Assembly: GCA_025602905.1 (NCBI GenBank)
Contig: JAHLKI010000064.1
Span: 1 to 45,367 of the forward strand
DNA: 45,367 bases
Source of the DNA: Phlyctochytrium arcticum
Taxonomy: Eukaryota > Chytridiomycota > Chytridiomycetes > Chytridiales > Chytridiaceae
Direction of reading: 5' to 3'
Below are positions 1 to 10,124 of the stretch, piece by piece. Every line of letters starts with the position of its first letter. Positions within the stretch are counted from its first letter, which is position 1. The notes under the pieces were generated by a model. That model ran no database searches and was not told the origin of the DNA. It saw only the letters and a program-made list of their open reading frames with translations. The position numbers and the translations under genes were made by a program.

Positions 1-1572
1 ATTATCGGCAGCGACAACAAGCCTATGAAGTCCGCTCTCGATTTGGAACCAGTGATGGACAATATCGAGACATTCTTGGCGAAAGTCAACTATCCTGACA
101 AAGACGGTTCATTTAGTAAGTCTGTGGTTTTGGCCGGCGATTACTATGTTTGGATGTACGCTAGCAAATTGCTGCGATCAGCCAAGTATAGTAATCTCAG
201 GCCTCACGTCCTACCGGTCCCGGACAATATGCATATAGCCCTGAACATACAGGAGGCAGTCCTTGTCCATGGTTGGACAATCATACACCGGCTGTGGGTT
301 GCCGGGTATCCGGACGTGGAAAACACAGCTCCCATCAACATGCGGCCAAAGCGCAGGACGGCAATGTTGGCCCTCTCTATGACCGCTTGGCAAGAGTGCC
401 GTAAGGAAGTCTTGCGTTCCTACAAGGCGGCGGCATCCAGCAATATAAAGGCAACACCTGTCCGCAAGGCGATGGTGGATTCGATCATCTCGCTTTTCGA
501 AGATCACATTCCTCTTGCGGTGGATTGTCCGTATTTACTGTCTAGTGGGGATCTCGAACAGATCAAGATGTGCCTCAAGCGGCTGTTCCCGTTGTTCACT
601 CTTTTGGGAAAGAAAAACTACGTGAACATTGTCCTCTACCAGCTTGGTCTCTTAGAAAAGCTTCCCTCCCACCTACCAAAAGATGTTGCAATGGCTTTCC
701 TTTTCTCCACTTTCTCAAGTGAGGATTTGGAAGTATTTCACTCCATCCTCCGGGCCGCCATCCGCTTTCAAGATACTAATGCGCAGGTCTCAAGAAAGGC
801 AATGTTGATAACCGCCATGAGGGGTGAGTCTGCCATCAAGCAGCTTGCGGCTATGACAGAAAGGGAGTTGGCGCTACGTGGACAACCAGTTTCGCCAATC
901 AAAGTCGAGCCAGGTACCTCTGGTCCGGCCCGTACTCCCGCCCTATCCCCGCTAGAAAAGGCAGCCGATGATGTCGTCCCGAGGATGGTTGCGTATCTCA
1001 AGGACCTGTTCTCCACCCTTTCTCAGTTCACTTTTGACGTCGTTGGACAACATGATAAGATTCCATATGCGTCTGCTCTGCCGCATTACAACCTGATTCT
1101 CCGCCCTCCAGCTCCAGCCCCACCCGTCACCAACCCTGTACTCTCTTCCGGGTCAGCTACAACCAACAAAGAGAACACTACGGTAAACCTCCCTCCAGCC
1201 AGCGCAGAAAAGATCCCCGTGGTAGTCTTAGCTACCATCCGGGAGTCACTTCTGCCTTTGCCGCTGCGCCGTCAACCCTTCGTAAATCTCGGCAACCACA
1301 TCGATGTTGAAGGGTTTCAAAGTGTTCCAATGCCGGTCGCGAAGACCCCTCTTGCTGACATTACGAATGGGCCATCTCCCAGTAAGGCCAAAAAAGTCAC
1401 AGTGCGAGATTTCTTAAAATCAGACTCGCTGAAGCAAGATCTGACCGCTTGCGGTTGCGTGATCTTCAACTGCCAATGTACAGTAATGTACCAGTGGATT
1501 GCAACCAAGTCCCTGAAGCATTTTTCAAACAACATTGACAAGGAACTTGTGCGTGATGATGAAGGTAATTAA
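1..1572 (+). CDS. Unrecognised protein, 5'-partial, possibly mobile-element related
   Basis: The frame is open from base 1 through an ATG at 25 to a TAA at 1570-1572, so the true N-terminus probably lies left of the window. About 515 residues are visible after that ATG. I recognise no catalytic motif. The first 100 residues contain a GDYYVW segment followed by P-x-P-D-N-M-H, which faintly recalls the GDQ...P-G-D-x-H layout of fungal DUF6589 proteins that travel with repeats. That resemblance is inference only. The middle is helical and the C-terminal third is rich in Pro, Ser and Ala. The last residues end at GAAG|GTAATT, which could be an intron donor, so the listed C-terminus may also be wrong. 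The decayed sequence to its right makes an element-derived origin plausible, but the frame itself is intact. Confidence 0.5.
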   Translation: MIGSDNKPMKSALDLEPVMDNIETFLAKVNYPDKDGSFSKSVVLAGDYYVWMYASKLLRSAKYSNLRPHVLPVPDNMHIALNIQEAVLVHGWTIIHRLWVAGYPDVENTAPINMRPKRRTAMLALSMTAWQECRKEVLRSYKAAASSNIKATPVRKAMVDSIISLFEDHIPLAVDCPYLLSSGDLEQIKMCLKRLFPLFTLLGKKNYVNIVLYQLGLLEKLPSHLPKDVAMAFLFSTFSSEDLEVFHSILRAAIRFQDTNAQVSRKAMLITAMRGESAIKQLAAMTERELALRGQPVSPIKVEPGTSGPARTPALSPLEKAADDVVPRMVAYLKDLFSTLSQFTFDVVGQHDKIPYASALPHYNLILRPPAPAPPVTNPVLSSGSATTNKENTTVNLPPASAEKIPVVVLATIRESLLPLPLRRQPFVNLGNHIDVEGFQSVPMPVAKTPLADITNGPSPSKAKKVTVRDFLKSDSLKQDLTACGCVIFNCQCTVMYQWIATKSLKHFSNNIDKELVRDDEGN

Positions 1573-2473
1573 GCCAGAGGTACCGCTCAGTGTCTCGCGA
1601 GTTGCGTCCTTTTCCCGGCTATGAGCGATTAACAACCTTCTTTCAAACACTATTTAGAATCATCAGTTTCAACATCAACTCAGTAGCTCGTGTATCTCAC
1701 CATGCTTACGCATTTCACGTACCCCATCAAATTCTTAGATGCGCTTAGACTGTTGGTTTTTCGGGTCAAACTCTATCCTTTATATAGTCTGAGGTAGCGG
1801 CCATGTTTTCCTTAGCTTCTTAGATATGTTTCCTTCATTCTCGTTTACTCGGTTTCGTTATTTTATATCAAGTTTGGGTGAAATTGGGTCACTTTCAGGT
1901 ATCCCTTCATTCTCGCGGAAATGGTTCGGGCTGTCGGACATTGCTTATGTAAATTTTTGGCGCCAAAATCTTGGGTTGCGCTGAGGGCAGCCGCCCCAAA
2001 TTTCTGGGGTTGCGCTGAGGGGGCTTGGCTAATGACATAAGCAAGGAGTTCTCTCAGCACATATGAAACTACGGTTCAACAGATAGAGTATTGCCAGTAT
2101 TGAGATTGGGGTGCGAGGCAATGCACTGATAATCGACCTGTCAGTCCTGTCAGCCAACCTGTCAGTCGGTCGGGCACTTACTGGGGACAGCCAGCGGCCC
2201 AGCCCGCAGACAATATTGGACAATTCGCTGTCAAGAGATCACTTTTGCCATCCACATTTGCGACAGTTTGCACACGGCCAAAGAGGAATTCCGCAACACC
2301 AAGCAGGAGCAGCAACAGCGGTGGCTCGGTCATGGTGGGCTTAGAAAAAATGTCGACCTGGTCAGCGACGATCTGCGGGCCGTTCAGCCCATCATCACGG
2401 TAACCTATTCCAAAGCAAGGCACGTCCGTCGCAAAGGTCAATTTCTACCTTGTGTACAATTTACCGGGCAGCG
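1573..2473. other. Gene-free stretch with small repeats
   Basis: No convincing gene. It contains a short direct repeat (GGGTTGCGCTGAGGG at 1973-1987 and 2007-2021), a 10-bp inverted repeat (1941-1950 with 2035-2044) and a cluster of CCTGTCAG/CTGTCAGT words near 2138-2168. From about 2260 to 2470 one plus frame reads as charged, protein-like sequence without a start or a matching partner. It may be a decayed upstream part of the broken gene that follows. Confidence 0.4.
1941..2044. repeat. 10-bp inverted repeat around a direct-repeat core
   Basis: TTGCTTATGT at 1941-1950 is the exact reverse complement of ACATAAGCAA at 2035-2044. Between them lie two 34-bp-period copies containing GGGTTGCGCTGAGGG. 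This could be a very small terminal-inverted-repeat element or chance. I see no target-site duplication. Confidence 0.3.
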
Positions 2474-4102
2474 ATGAGTACTTTAACGATGTCGGACACC
2501 CCGCCGTCCATTAATGCAGTTCGAGAGACTGGCTGGGAACGATGGAAGCGCCTTGGACAGAGGACCCCATGATCGTCATCCCCCGGATACGACAAGTATG
2601 GGTCGCAGCCCCCATCTCTCAAGGCCGTATTTGATTTGACGTGGATGATCACAGTGTATGCAGGGCACATTACTCTGAATGCCATTAGGGCGAATCCCCA
2701 ACTGCCACACAAGGATCTTGTCCAGCTGGTCTATACTGCGCTTTAAAGGGACGCGTGTTCCCCGGCTTTGCTTGCAGTTTATCAACAATTGAAAATTGCC
2801 AAACGGGATTTTCGTGCGTGGCGAAAGGCTCAAGAAGCCCAGTGGCAGGTGCAGCTCGCTCCATTGACCGATGCCCAGCGGGCCGCGCGGGCCGAAAGAG
2901 CCTCGCTCCGAATGGATTTGGCCCCAAAGGCGGTTGGACATCGGAATAGCGCCGAAAGAATCCGACAAGTCGATATTTTGTGGAGATTAAATCTCCCCGA
3001 TCTCTTTATCCACATCGACCGGTCGCAAGAGAGCGAATGGCGGACATGGGCAATGAACCTTAAAACAGGCAAAAATTATTACGCGTCTGCCATGGCCCTT
3101 GCAAGTCCTGTTGACAAGAGACGCAGGCAGTATCTGAAGACCATAGCCCCCGCCTCAGCAGTGGATGATGCGTGGTTGGACGATCCGGACCAGGTGAAGG
3201 CGGCAATATCGGCTCGAGTAAGGCTTATGATGGCCGGCCTCCCCGTTGATTTCTACACCCCTGACAACCAGCAGCGGCGGAGCCGAGACTATTGGGCAAT
3301 CGTGGTCCGAGAACTAGATACACGACCCAAACAGGAGGGGCGCCTGGTATCGGTGTGGGCAGATGGCCGACTCTTTCTGCGCTGGACCAACCCCGCCGGG
3401 GACAACATTGAATTCGTCTTGAGATGTTCTCCGGAAATCGCCCCATCACTTCCGAACGACAGACGCTTTGTTCGTTTTCTGCAGAAAGGCATCGGCCTGC
3501 GCAATGAAGATGGTCAGCTGCTGATCCCCACTGGTACGGATGATGACCAGCTGGGTGTCTTTCCCCGTCGGATTTTTTAACTCCACATCAAAGGCATACA
3601 GCTTGGGAAGCTTTGGCAATAAGAACGGCTGCGGCTGTATCCAGACGAGGTCTTACTACCGGGCGACTTTGAGGGCCCACCCCCCGACTCTGCACTTGGG
3701 CGTCCGCTTTTGAAATGCAACACCCGGAATGAAACCCGCCAATAATTCAGGGACGGCGGCATCCAACCGAACGACGCTCTATGGTTATTCCAGAGGTATT
3801 TGGACGAAGAGTTTCCAGCTGGCGGCACGTTGTGCTTTGCCGACCCCGCCACATTTGTCACCTTTGCCAACGATCCCAACCTCATTGGCCGCACTTTGAG
3901 CCCGTTTCTCGACCGATACCCGACCCATCCGTACACAATTCCCTTCCGCTCCATGCTCGGGGCAATAAAGGCCTATCGAGCCACCTATGTCGCCAACATC
4001 CGATTTTTGAGAGAGGTACAGTACACCCAGAGAACTCAAATCAAAATCAATCGCAGTACCAAAGATTTTCCGACCATCACCTTTGGACCACGCTCGGAGT
4101 AA
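2474..4102 (+). pseudogene. Decayed unrecognised gene, one frame with five internal stops
   Basis: One reading frame runs from an ATG at 2474 to a TAA at 4100-4102, about 543 codons. It is interrupted only by TGA 2570-2572 and TAA at 2744-2746, 3578-3580, 3620-3622 and 3743-3745. The longest open piece, after 2746, covers about 277 codons, and the last about 118. The amino-acid composition stays protein-like across every stop (YPDEVLLPGDFEG follows the stop at 3620; FADPATFVTFANDP is near the C-terminus). I found no intron phase that removes the stops, so I treat it as a pseudogene. Four of the five stops are TAA, which one C-to-T change in CAA would give. That is suggestive of mutation bias but not proof. 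I do not recognise the family. Its neighbours are also repeat-derived. Confidence 0.5.
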
Positions 4103-4154
4103 CTTTGCTTTATCCTTTCTTTCAACCCTTGTTTTCCCGTCTTTATGTTATCTA

Positions 4155-4733
4155 TCCCTCTGAGCCTAGATCTAGGTTTTAGAAAAGTTTCTTGTAAATT
4201 GCATAGACAGACATCCTGATGGTTACAGTATTATTTTCTTTGCACATTCTCTATCCAGAATCAATCAAACTTTCAGGTTCGCCGTGCTAGATAGAGCTTG
4301 CCAGCTAGGATACGGTCCCAACAGTGTTTGTTTTGTCACTTTGGAAAAAAACGCGTCGAAAAAATGTTTAGACTAAAAGTTCTGTGCAAATGAAATAAAA
4401 AAATACGAGATTTGAGCGTAGGTTCGGGGCAACAACTTCATAAGTACAGAATTTTTCATTCAGGTCGAGATTCGCAATTCTGCAATATGGTCTTGAATTC
4501 CTGCTAATTCAAAACGCGTCAATGCGCGTCCGCTCAAAAACTTCAAAAACATCTCAAAATATCTACAGCCCCTCAAAGTACAAAAGTAAACTAGGAGGTG
4601 ATAGCTAGTGTTCGAGGCAACACGTCCATAATAAAAGATTATCAGAGTTATTGAAAAATGTTCGAGCTGTCAAAGATGCCGCGATGTTTTGGGCGATTTT
4701 CAACCTAGATTTAGGTTTCTTGGCTCAGAGGGA
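4155..4733. mobile_element. Candidate MITE, 579 bp, with 12-bp terminal inverted repeats
   Basis: TCCCTCTGAGCC at 4155-4166 is an exact inverted copy of GGCTCAGAGGGA at 4722-4733. Just inside, 4167-4178 (TAGATCTAGGTT) is mirrored imperfectly by AACCTAGATTTAGG at 4702-4715. The interior is AT-rich, has no ORF and carries two related internal words (GTTCGGGGCAACAA near 4421 and GTTCGAGGCAACACG near 4608). Size, lack of coding capacity and terminal symmetry fit a non-autonomous DNA element. No clear target-site duplication is visible, so the exact ends are uncertain. Confidence 0.4.
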
Positions 4734-6173
4734 CAATTATTATATGTTCCCTCCCCTCTCCGATGTGTCGATTGTATATGCTACCGATATCTAGACAGAA
4801 GTGCACAAATCCTAGCGTAGAATAACTCTATCCCATCAGTATACTGAGCACGGCGCCCAGCGGTGTCGGAAACAAGGATGCTTGTATATCCGTCCCTCCT
4901 GATGCTTCAAACCATTAAACGACTGTATCAACTTGACGCAGGGTATCCTGAATTATCATAGGGGGGACGCTTGCACCATTGCTTTCGATCTCGTTGATGC
5001 CGGTTGCGCCTCAGGTTGCGTCTCAAACTGTCTCAAACTACGTTCCCACGCGTGAGATGTGGCGCAGACTGATACATTCTGCAACCTCCGTGAGTGAACT
5101 TGCGGTTTATAAACTGATCGTTATCTTGCCAGATCTGACAATATGTAGACGGGATTCCAGGGATACGTCTTGTGTTCCAAAATAAAAAGTTTGACCCCGT
5201 CCGCTGCTCACAAAAAAAGCTCGTTTTGTCGATCTTTGAACCTCTCGTTACCTTCCGCACTCTGATCTACATCAGAAATCTAACCTCTTTTGTCTCAATC
5301 CGTCGACGCCTGATTTTCCCATATTCGGAATTGCAATTCAATCGCTGATGCAGTCTTTTCCGCAGCTTTTATATATGGGGGCTATGGAAAGATGGAAAGC
5401 TCATGTGTGTGACTGGCTCATCCAAATTTCCCAAATCTACGGGTAAGTGGCGCGGGCGGATCCCGTGCGAGGCTTGGCCGGCACCGGACGGTCAACTTGC
5501 AACACTTGCGCTGGCGGCATTTGCGAATGCTCAAAGCAAAAGGATTAAGACAAACCGCGGATCAACTAGCTACCATACCGTTTATTCTTCGTCAAGGACT
5601 CTAGCATTGAACAGCTTACCGGGGGCCGGGGCACTCGTCGCATACAGTCGGCGGCGGGTTTTTCTTGCGTCTGGGCCCGTGCCGTCAGCAGCAGCTTAGT
5701 TTTCGACCTTTCTCGCGTGGCTAACCAACAACCAAATCTTGGGACCGTACAACTCTGGAAAAGGGAGGGCCGACCTCTGGAAACTCTCTTCTGTCGCATT
5801 CTGCCATTGCTAAAGTACTCTGGAAGTTGACGACATAAAGTTGTTACACTCGTCGACTGGCAGACCTTACTCGTGTGAGACCTCGTGTGCTGTTCGTTCG
5901 TTGGGTGGTGCACCGAATCTAAGGCCATTATTCCCATAGCGGCACTCACTTTGCGAACAGCGACGATTTCCCTCCGTCGAACGGCATGCAAAAATCTGTA
6001 GTCGCATCGAGAACTTTTTTCAAATTGCCACTGCAGCGCCGTCGACGCCTTTTTCCTTGCCCTTCATCATCCCACTTTCGATCGTGTAAATACCATCACC
6101 GCCGTAGTACCTGCCAGCAACAACATCTGCCGCCCTTACTTTTTCTGTCGTCGGACTGCCCGCTTTCTGTGCC
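4734..6173. other. Long intergenic region upstream of CCR4
   Basis: No gene recognised. The right-hand few hundred bases, up to the ATG at 6174, are C/T-rich and probably hold the CCR4 promoter and 5' leader. TCTCAAACTGTCTCAAACTACG near 5022 is a small internal duplication. The short frames here have no protein-like composition. Confidence 0.5.
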
Positions 6174-8454
6174 ATGGCAGACAAGGACGACCGAAATAAC
6201 CCGTACAATTACTCCCTTGGCGGCAACCAGGGATACTTCTCGTATAATACGCAGGGCTCACCTGCGCACGCCAATACCATTCCCTCCACGCCGTCGTCGC
6301 CTGCAGCTTACGGCGGAGGCGGAGGTGCTGCCTATGCAAGCCACAACAACCAAATGTACAACTCGGTCCGTTACCCAAATCACATGCATCTGGGACAAAA
6401 GTTACCAGGCCATGTCATGCAATCACCTCAGCACAATCACGCCATGCCGCAATACCAACAGCATCTCTCACATGCTCCATCATCCTCGGGCCCGGCCATA
6501 AATTCCGCCGTGGCATCAGTAAATTCGCTGTCTGGACCGCACCACTCCAAGCAGGTAGAGGCCGCCATTAGTTCAAGACAGGCAGCCTCGCCACATCATC
6601 ATGCGCGGGTGGCAGCGGCCGCCGCTCGAACTGGTGCCGCTAATATGGATACGAATGGAACCGGTGCCTCCAATTCCGCAATTGACCCAAATGCAAAAGC
6701 ATCTGAATGGACAATTATCGATTTGGGAGGAATGTCAATGAAAAATCTGAGTCGAAACCTTTTTGGTTACACATTTCTTACCACACTTTACCTGAACCAC
6801 AATGTGATCTCGACCTTACCGCCAGACATTGCACAATTGACCAGCCTGATTGTTTTGGACTTGACTGGCAATCGGCTCTCCTCTCTACCAGCAGAACTTG
6901 GAACTCTCATCAATTTGAAGGAATTGTTGTTATTTGACAACGAATTGACGTTTCTCCCACCGGAATTGGGACAACTCTATAAATTAGAGATGTTGGGGCT
7001 GGAGGGCAATCCGCTCAATGAACCAGTGGGGACAATGGTACAGAAGGAGGGGACCACCGCCGTCATAACGTATCTGAGGGAAATGTGTCCAGGTCGGTAC
7101 ATTATTCACACTTGTCCGTTATGTAGGTCATGATGCTAATTCTTACCCCATTCCAGTTGGTGCACCCCCACCAGATCGTGAGTGGATAACTTTGGACGAA
7201 GGGCACAGTGCAGATTCCAAAGGTAGTTTAGCCTGATGATTTTTTTTGCCCGCAAAAACTCACCCCTTTTTGGTTCAGATGCGTTTACAGTGATGTGCTA
7301 TAACATGCTGGCTGACAAGTATACAACGCCACAAGTATATCCATATGCGCCTTCCTGGGTTCTGGATTGGAACTATCGAAAAGACTTGCTGCTACAGGAT
7401 ATCCTCAACTACAGCGCAGATATCGTTTGTTTGCAGGTCCGTCACTGTTTTTCTGATTGACGAGATGCAGGAAACTCACATTACGGCTTTATAGGAGATA
7501 CAGATGGATCACTTTGAAGATTATTTCAGTGAAGAGTTGGCGCAAATGGGTGGTTATGAGGGGATCTTCTTCCCCAAGTCTCGCGCCCGGACCATGGTCG
7601 ATTATGAGCGGCGGTCAGTAGATGGATGTGCTACTTTTTGGAAGTCCAGCAAGTAAGTCACACTTTTATTCGCAATAACCTCTGAAAGTTGCTTATATTC
7701 TCTCCCTTTCAGATTTTCTTTGGTCGAGAAACAATGTATCGAGTTTCAGCAAGTCGCCATGGCCAAGCCTGAATTGCGGAAAGCGGACGATGTTTTCAAC
7801 CGGGTCATGATCAAAGACAACATTGCGACATTAGCACTTTTGGAAAACAAAGAGACACATGCCAGAATACTGACCGCGAATGCGCATCTGCATTGGGATC
7901 CGTCGTACAAGGATGTAAAACTTGTGCAAACTGCCATGCTGATGGAAGAGTTGGAGCGGTATGGCACCTTGTGGGCACGATCTGCCGCTGCCAGCAAGGA
8001 CCCAAATGCACCCCGACCATCACCCGCCGAGATCACGCGTCTGCCTCTCCTACTCTGTGGCGATTTCAACTCCCTTCCCGACTCTGGCGTTTTTGAATTC
8101 CTTTCTACTGGGCGCATTCCTCAAGACCACCCAGATTTTGGCACCTACACTTATGGCCCGTATACCTCTGAAGGACTGCATCACAAATTTTCCCTCAAAT
8201 CCACCTTTTCGCATTCAAGCGAGGTGGCTTTAACCAATTTTGTTCCCACTTTCAAGGGCGTGATTGACTACATCTGGTACTCTACTGCTACACTAAATGT
8301 CACGGGCTTGCTCTCGGGGGTAGACAAAGGCTACCTGTCAAGAACGGTCGGGTTCCCTAACGCACATCATCCCTCAGATCATCTGTTGCTTGTGGCATCT
8401 TTTAAACTAAAACCGGCAAGTGCGGGCGGACCCCGTACTTTTCGATTTCAATAA
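6174..8454 (+). CDS. CCR4: CCR4-NOT complex catalytic deadenylase subunit
   Basis: Catalytic mRNA deadenylase of the CCR4-NOT complex (CNOT6 family), which removes poly(A) tails in the cytoplasm. Exons 6174-7092, 7157-7222, 7279-7436, 7495-7652 and 7713-8454 join to 680 aa; the four introns are 56-64 bp. Residues 1-170 are Gly/His/Ser/Asn-rich and disordered. Leucine-rich repeats follow at about 180-300 ([32 protein letters not shown]); in this family they bind the NOT1/CAF1 side. The endonuclease-exonuclease-phosphatase fold starts near 329 with [10 protein letters not shown]. Expected active-site residues are present: Glu in CLQEIQ (about 382), [10 protein letters not shown] (about 549), DYIWYS and PSDHLLL. 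The start ATG has a good context (GCCATGG). Length is somewhat below yeast Ccr4, mainly in the N-terminal tail. It converges on the next gene, 238 bp away. Confidence 0.95.
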
Positions 8455-8692
8455 AAATCTCTAAAACATAAATATGTTGCGTGGTCTCACTGGTCTCGGT
8501 CTGTCCTCAATCACCTATTATTTCGTATGCAAGTCCAGGTGGCTCGGGTGTAATGCATGAACCGTGGGGAGCCTTTACAGATAATCAAAATGAACCAATC
8601 CATCATCGTCGCTCTATTTTGAGTACATAAAATGTGTGACAGTCATGCGCCTCTGGTATCTACACCTGGGAAATACTCTATATAGCCCCTAT

Positions 8693-9849
8693 CTAAGGCT
8701 TGCCCTTTCCAGAGAGCCATTTGTAAACAACTGAAAAGTCCTTCTTTTCGAATCCTGCCGTTTGTGAAACAACCTTGTAAATTTGCTCCGCAGCGGCCCC
8801 GAGAAAGATGGGTGTTTTGGTCTCGCTGGCAGCCGATACCGCCAAGCCCATGTCCTTGGACATTAAGCTTACCCCAAACCCACCCTCATAGCCCTTGCTC
8901 GCAGGGACGTTGGGATTGAGACCGGGGACGAGGTGATATGTATCTGTGCTCCAACTTCGTCCAGAGCTGACGTTCAGAATATTGTTGAGAAGTTCAGGCT
9001 TGAGGCCAAGACTCTCACCCAACTTGAACGTTTCAGAAGCGCCCACCATACTGATTCCCAACATCATGTTGTTGCAGATCTTGGCGGCCAAGCCGGTGCC
9101 GTTGGGTCCACAGTAAAACACATTCTTGCCCATCTTCAACAAAAACTCCTTGGCCATCTCAAATTCCTGTTCACGCGGCGCACCAACCATAAAGGTCAAA
9201 GTCCCCGCCTGAGCTGCTCCCGTACCCCCGGAAACAGGCGCATCCAGCATGACAGCTTTCTTGGCGCTTGCGCTATTCACTACAGCCGTACCGGTACGCA
9301 CATCGATCGTACTGCAATCGACGCAAACCGTTCCACTCCGGACACCTTCCAAAATTCCTTCCGGCCCTTCATAGACGGACTTGACGTGAGGCCCGGCAGG
9401 TAGCATTGTAAACACAATGTCGGATTGCGAGGCCAGCTCAGCGGGTGTTTTAGCGTGTCCAGCATCGGGATTGGTTTGAGTAAAGCTGAGTGCAGACTGC
9501 ACATTGTTGTCGTGAACAACAAACTTGTGGGTGGACTGGGTAGCTTTGTAAAGGTTCTGGGCCATGGGGTACCCCATTTGTCCAAGACCGATGAATCCAA
9601 TAGTCTACAAATCTACGCGTCAATACAAACACGCACGTCAGAACGCCAAATTTCAGATCTATACCTTCTTTTCTAAAATTCGATTCAATCCGCAAAAGGT
9701 ATCAGAGGGCAAACGTTAGATTTCGTATATATGCCCGCCAAGACGGGAATTTCCAACTCACCAGAGTAGTGTCTACGAAACCCTGGACCTGTGTGAGCAC
9801 ATCGGCGAGCTGCCAGCGCTGTCCATCGTGCACCTTTTGCGGCAATCAT
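8693..9849 (-). CDS. 3-hydroxyisobutyrate dehydrogenase, mitochondrial
   Basis: NAD-dependent oxidation of 3-hydroxyisobutyrate to methylmalonate semialdehyde in valine breakdown. Minus-strand exons are 9849-9762, 9672-9665 and 9604-8693, giving 335 aa, the usual HIBADH length. Exon 1 encodes an Arg-rich presequence (MIAAKGARWTALAARR). Next come the Rossmann motif GFIGLGQMGYPMA, then DAPVSGGTGAAQAGTLTFMVGA (substrate signature) and KICNNMMLGISMVGASE with the catalytic Lys. The frame closes only if an 8-nt middle exon is included: joining exon 1 directly to the last exon is out of frame, and reading on meets stops. Introns are 89 and 60 bp. It is divergent from UTP14, 275 bp away. The family also holds related beta-hydroxyacid dehydrogenases, but the mitochondrial presequence and close motif match favour HIBADH. 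Confidence 0.93.
9665..9672 (-). other. Predicted 8-nt microexon of the HIBADH gene
   Basis: On the minus strand the sequence reads ...ATTTTAG|AAAAGAAG|GTATAG..., an octamer with an acceptor before it and a donor after it. It turns exon 1 ...TCT-G into S-E-K-K-T-I-G-F, restoring the Rossmann frame. Confidence 0.75.
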
Positions 9850-10124
9850 GGCGTAGGATCTTGAGTTTCGTCTTCCTTGGGTAGATCCAAAAGGGAGAGC
9901 GAATGAAGGGTTCCGGGGGATTCTGCAGATGCAAAGAGATCACTTTGAGCGATGGGATGGGTTCCAAGTGTGCACCATAAGACCGGTGACCATCCGCAAA
10001 GGCCGCGAACTTCCGCTACCGGCCTAAGCACACGTGACCTGAGATTTGCGAGCCGAAATTTCCAAACCAACTTTTGATTTTTTTTGGCCGAAAACCACTT
10101 TATAGTCAACATTTGTCGTTACTT
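9850..10124. promoter_or_regulatory. Shared divergent promoter region of HIBADH and UTP14
   Basis: 275 bp between the two start codons, which face away from each other. I see no convincing TATA box or known operator. A T-run precedes the UTP14 ATG by about 50 bp. The role is inferred from geometry only. Confidence 0.4.

Noticed and set aside
2690..2780. Intron that would remove the TAA at 2744
   Set aside because: A good acceptor (TTGCTTGCAG) exists, but no donor in the matching phase precedes it.
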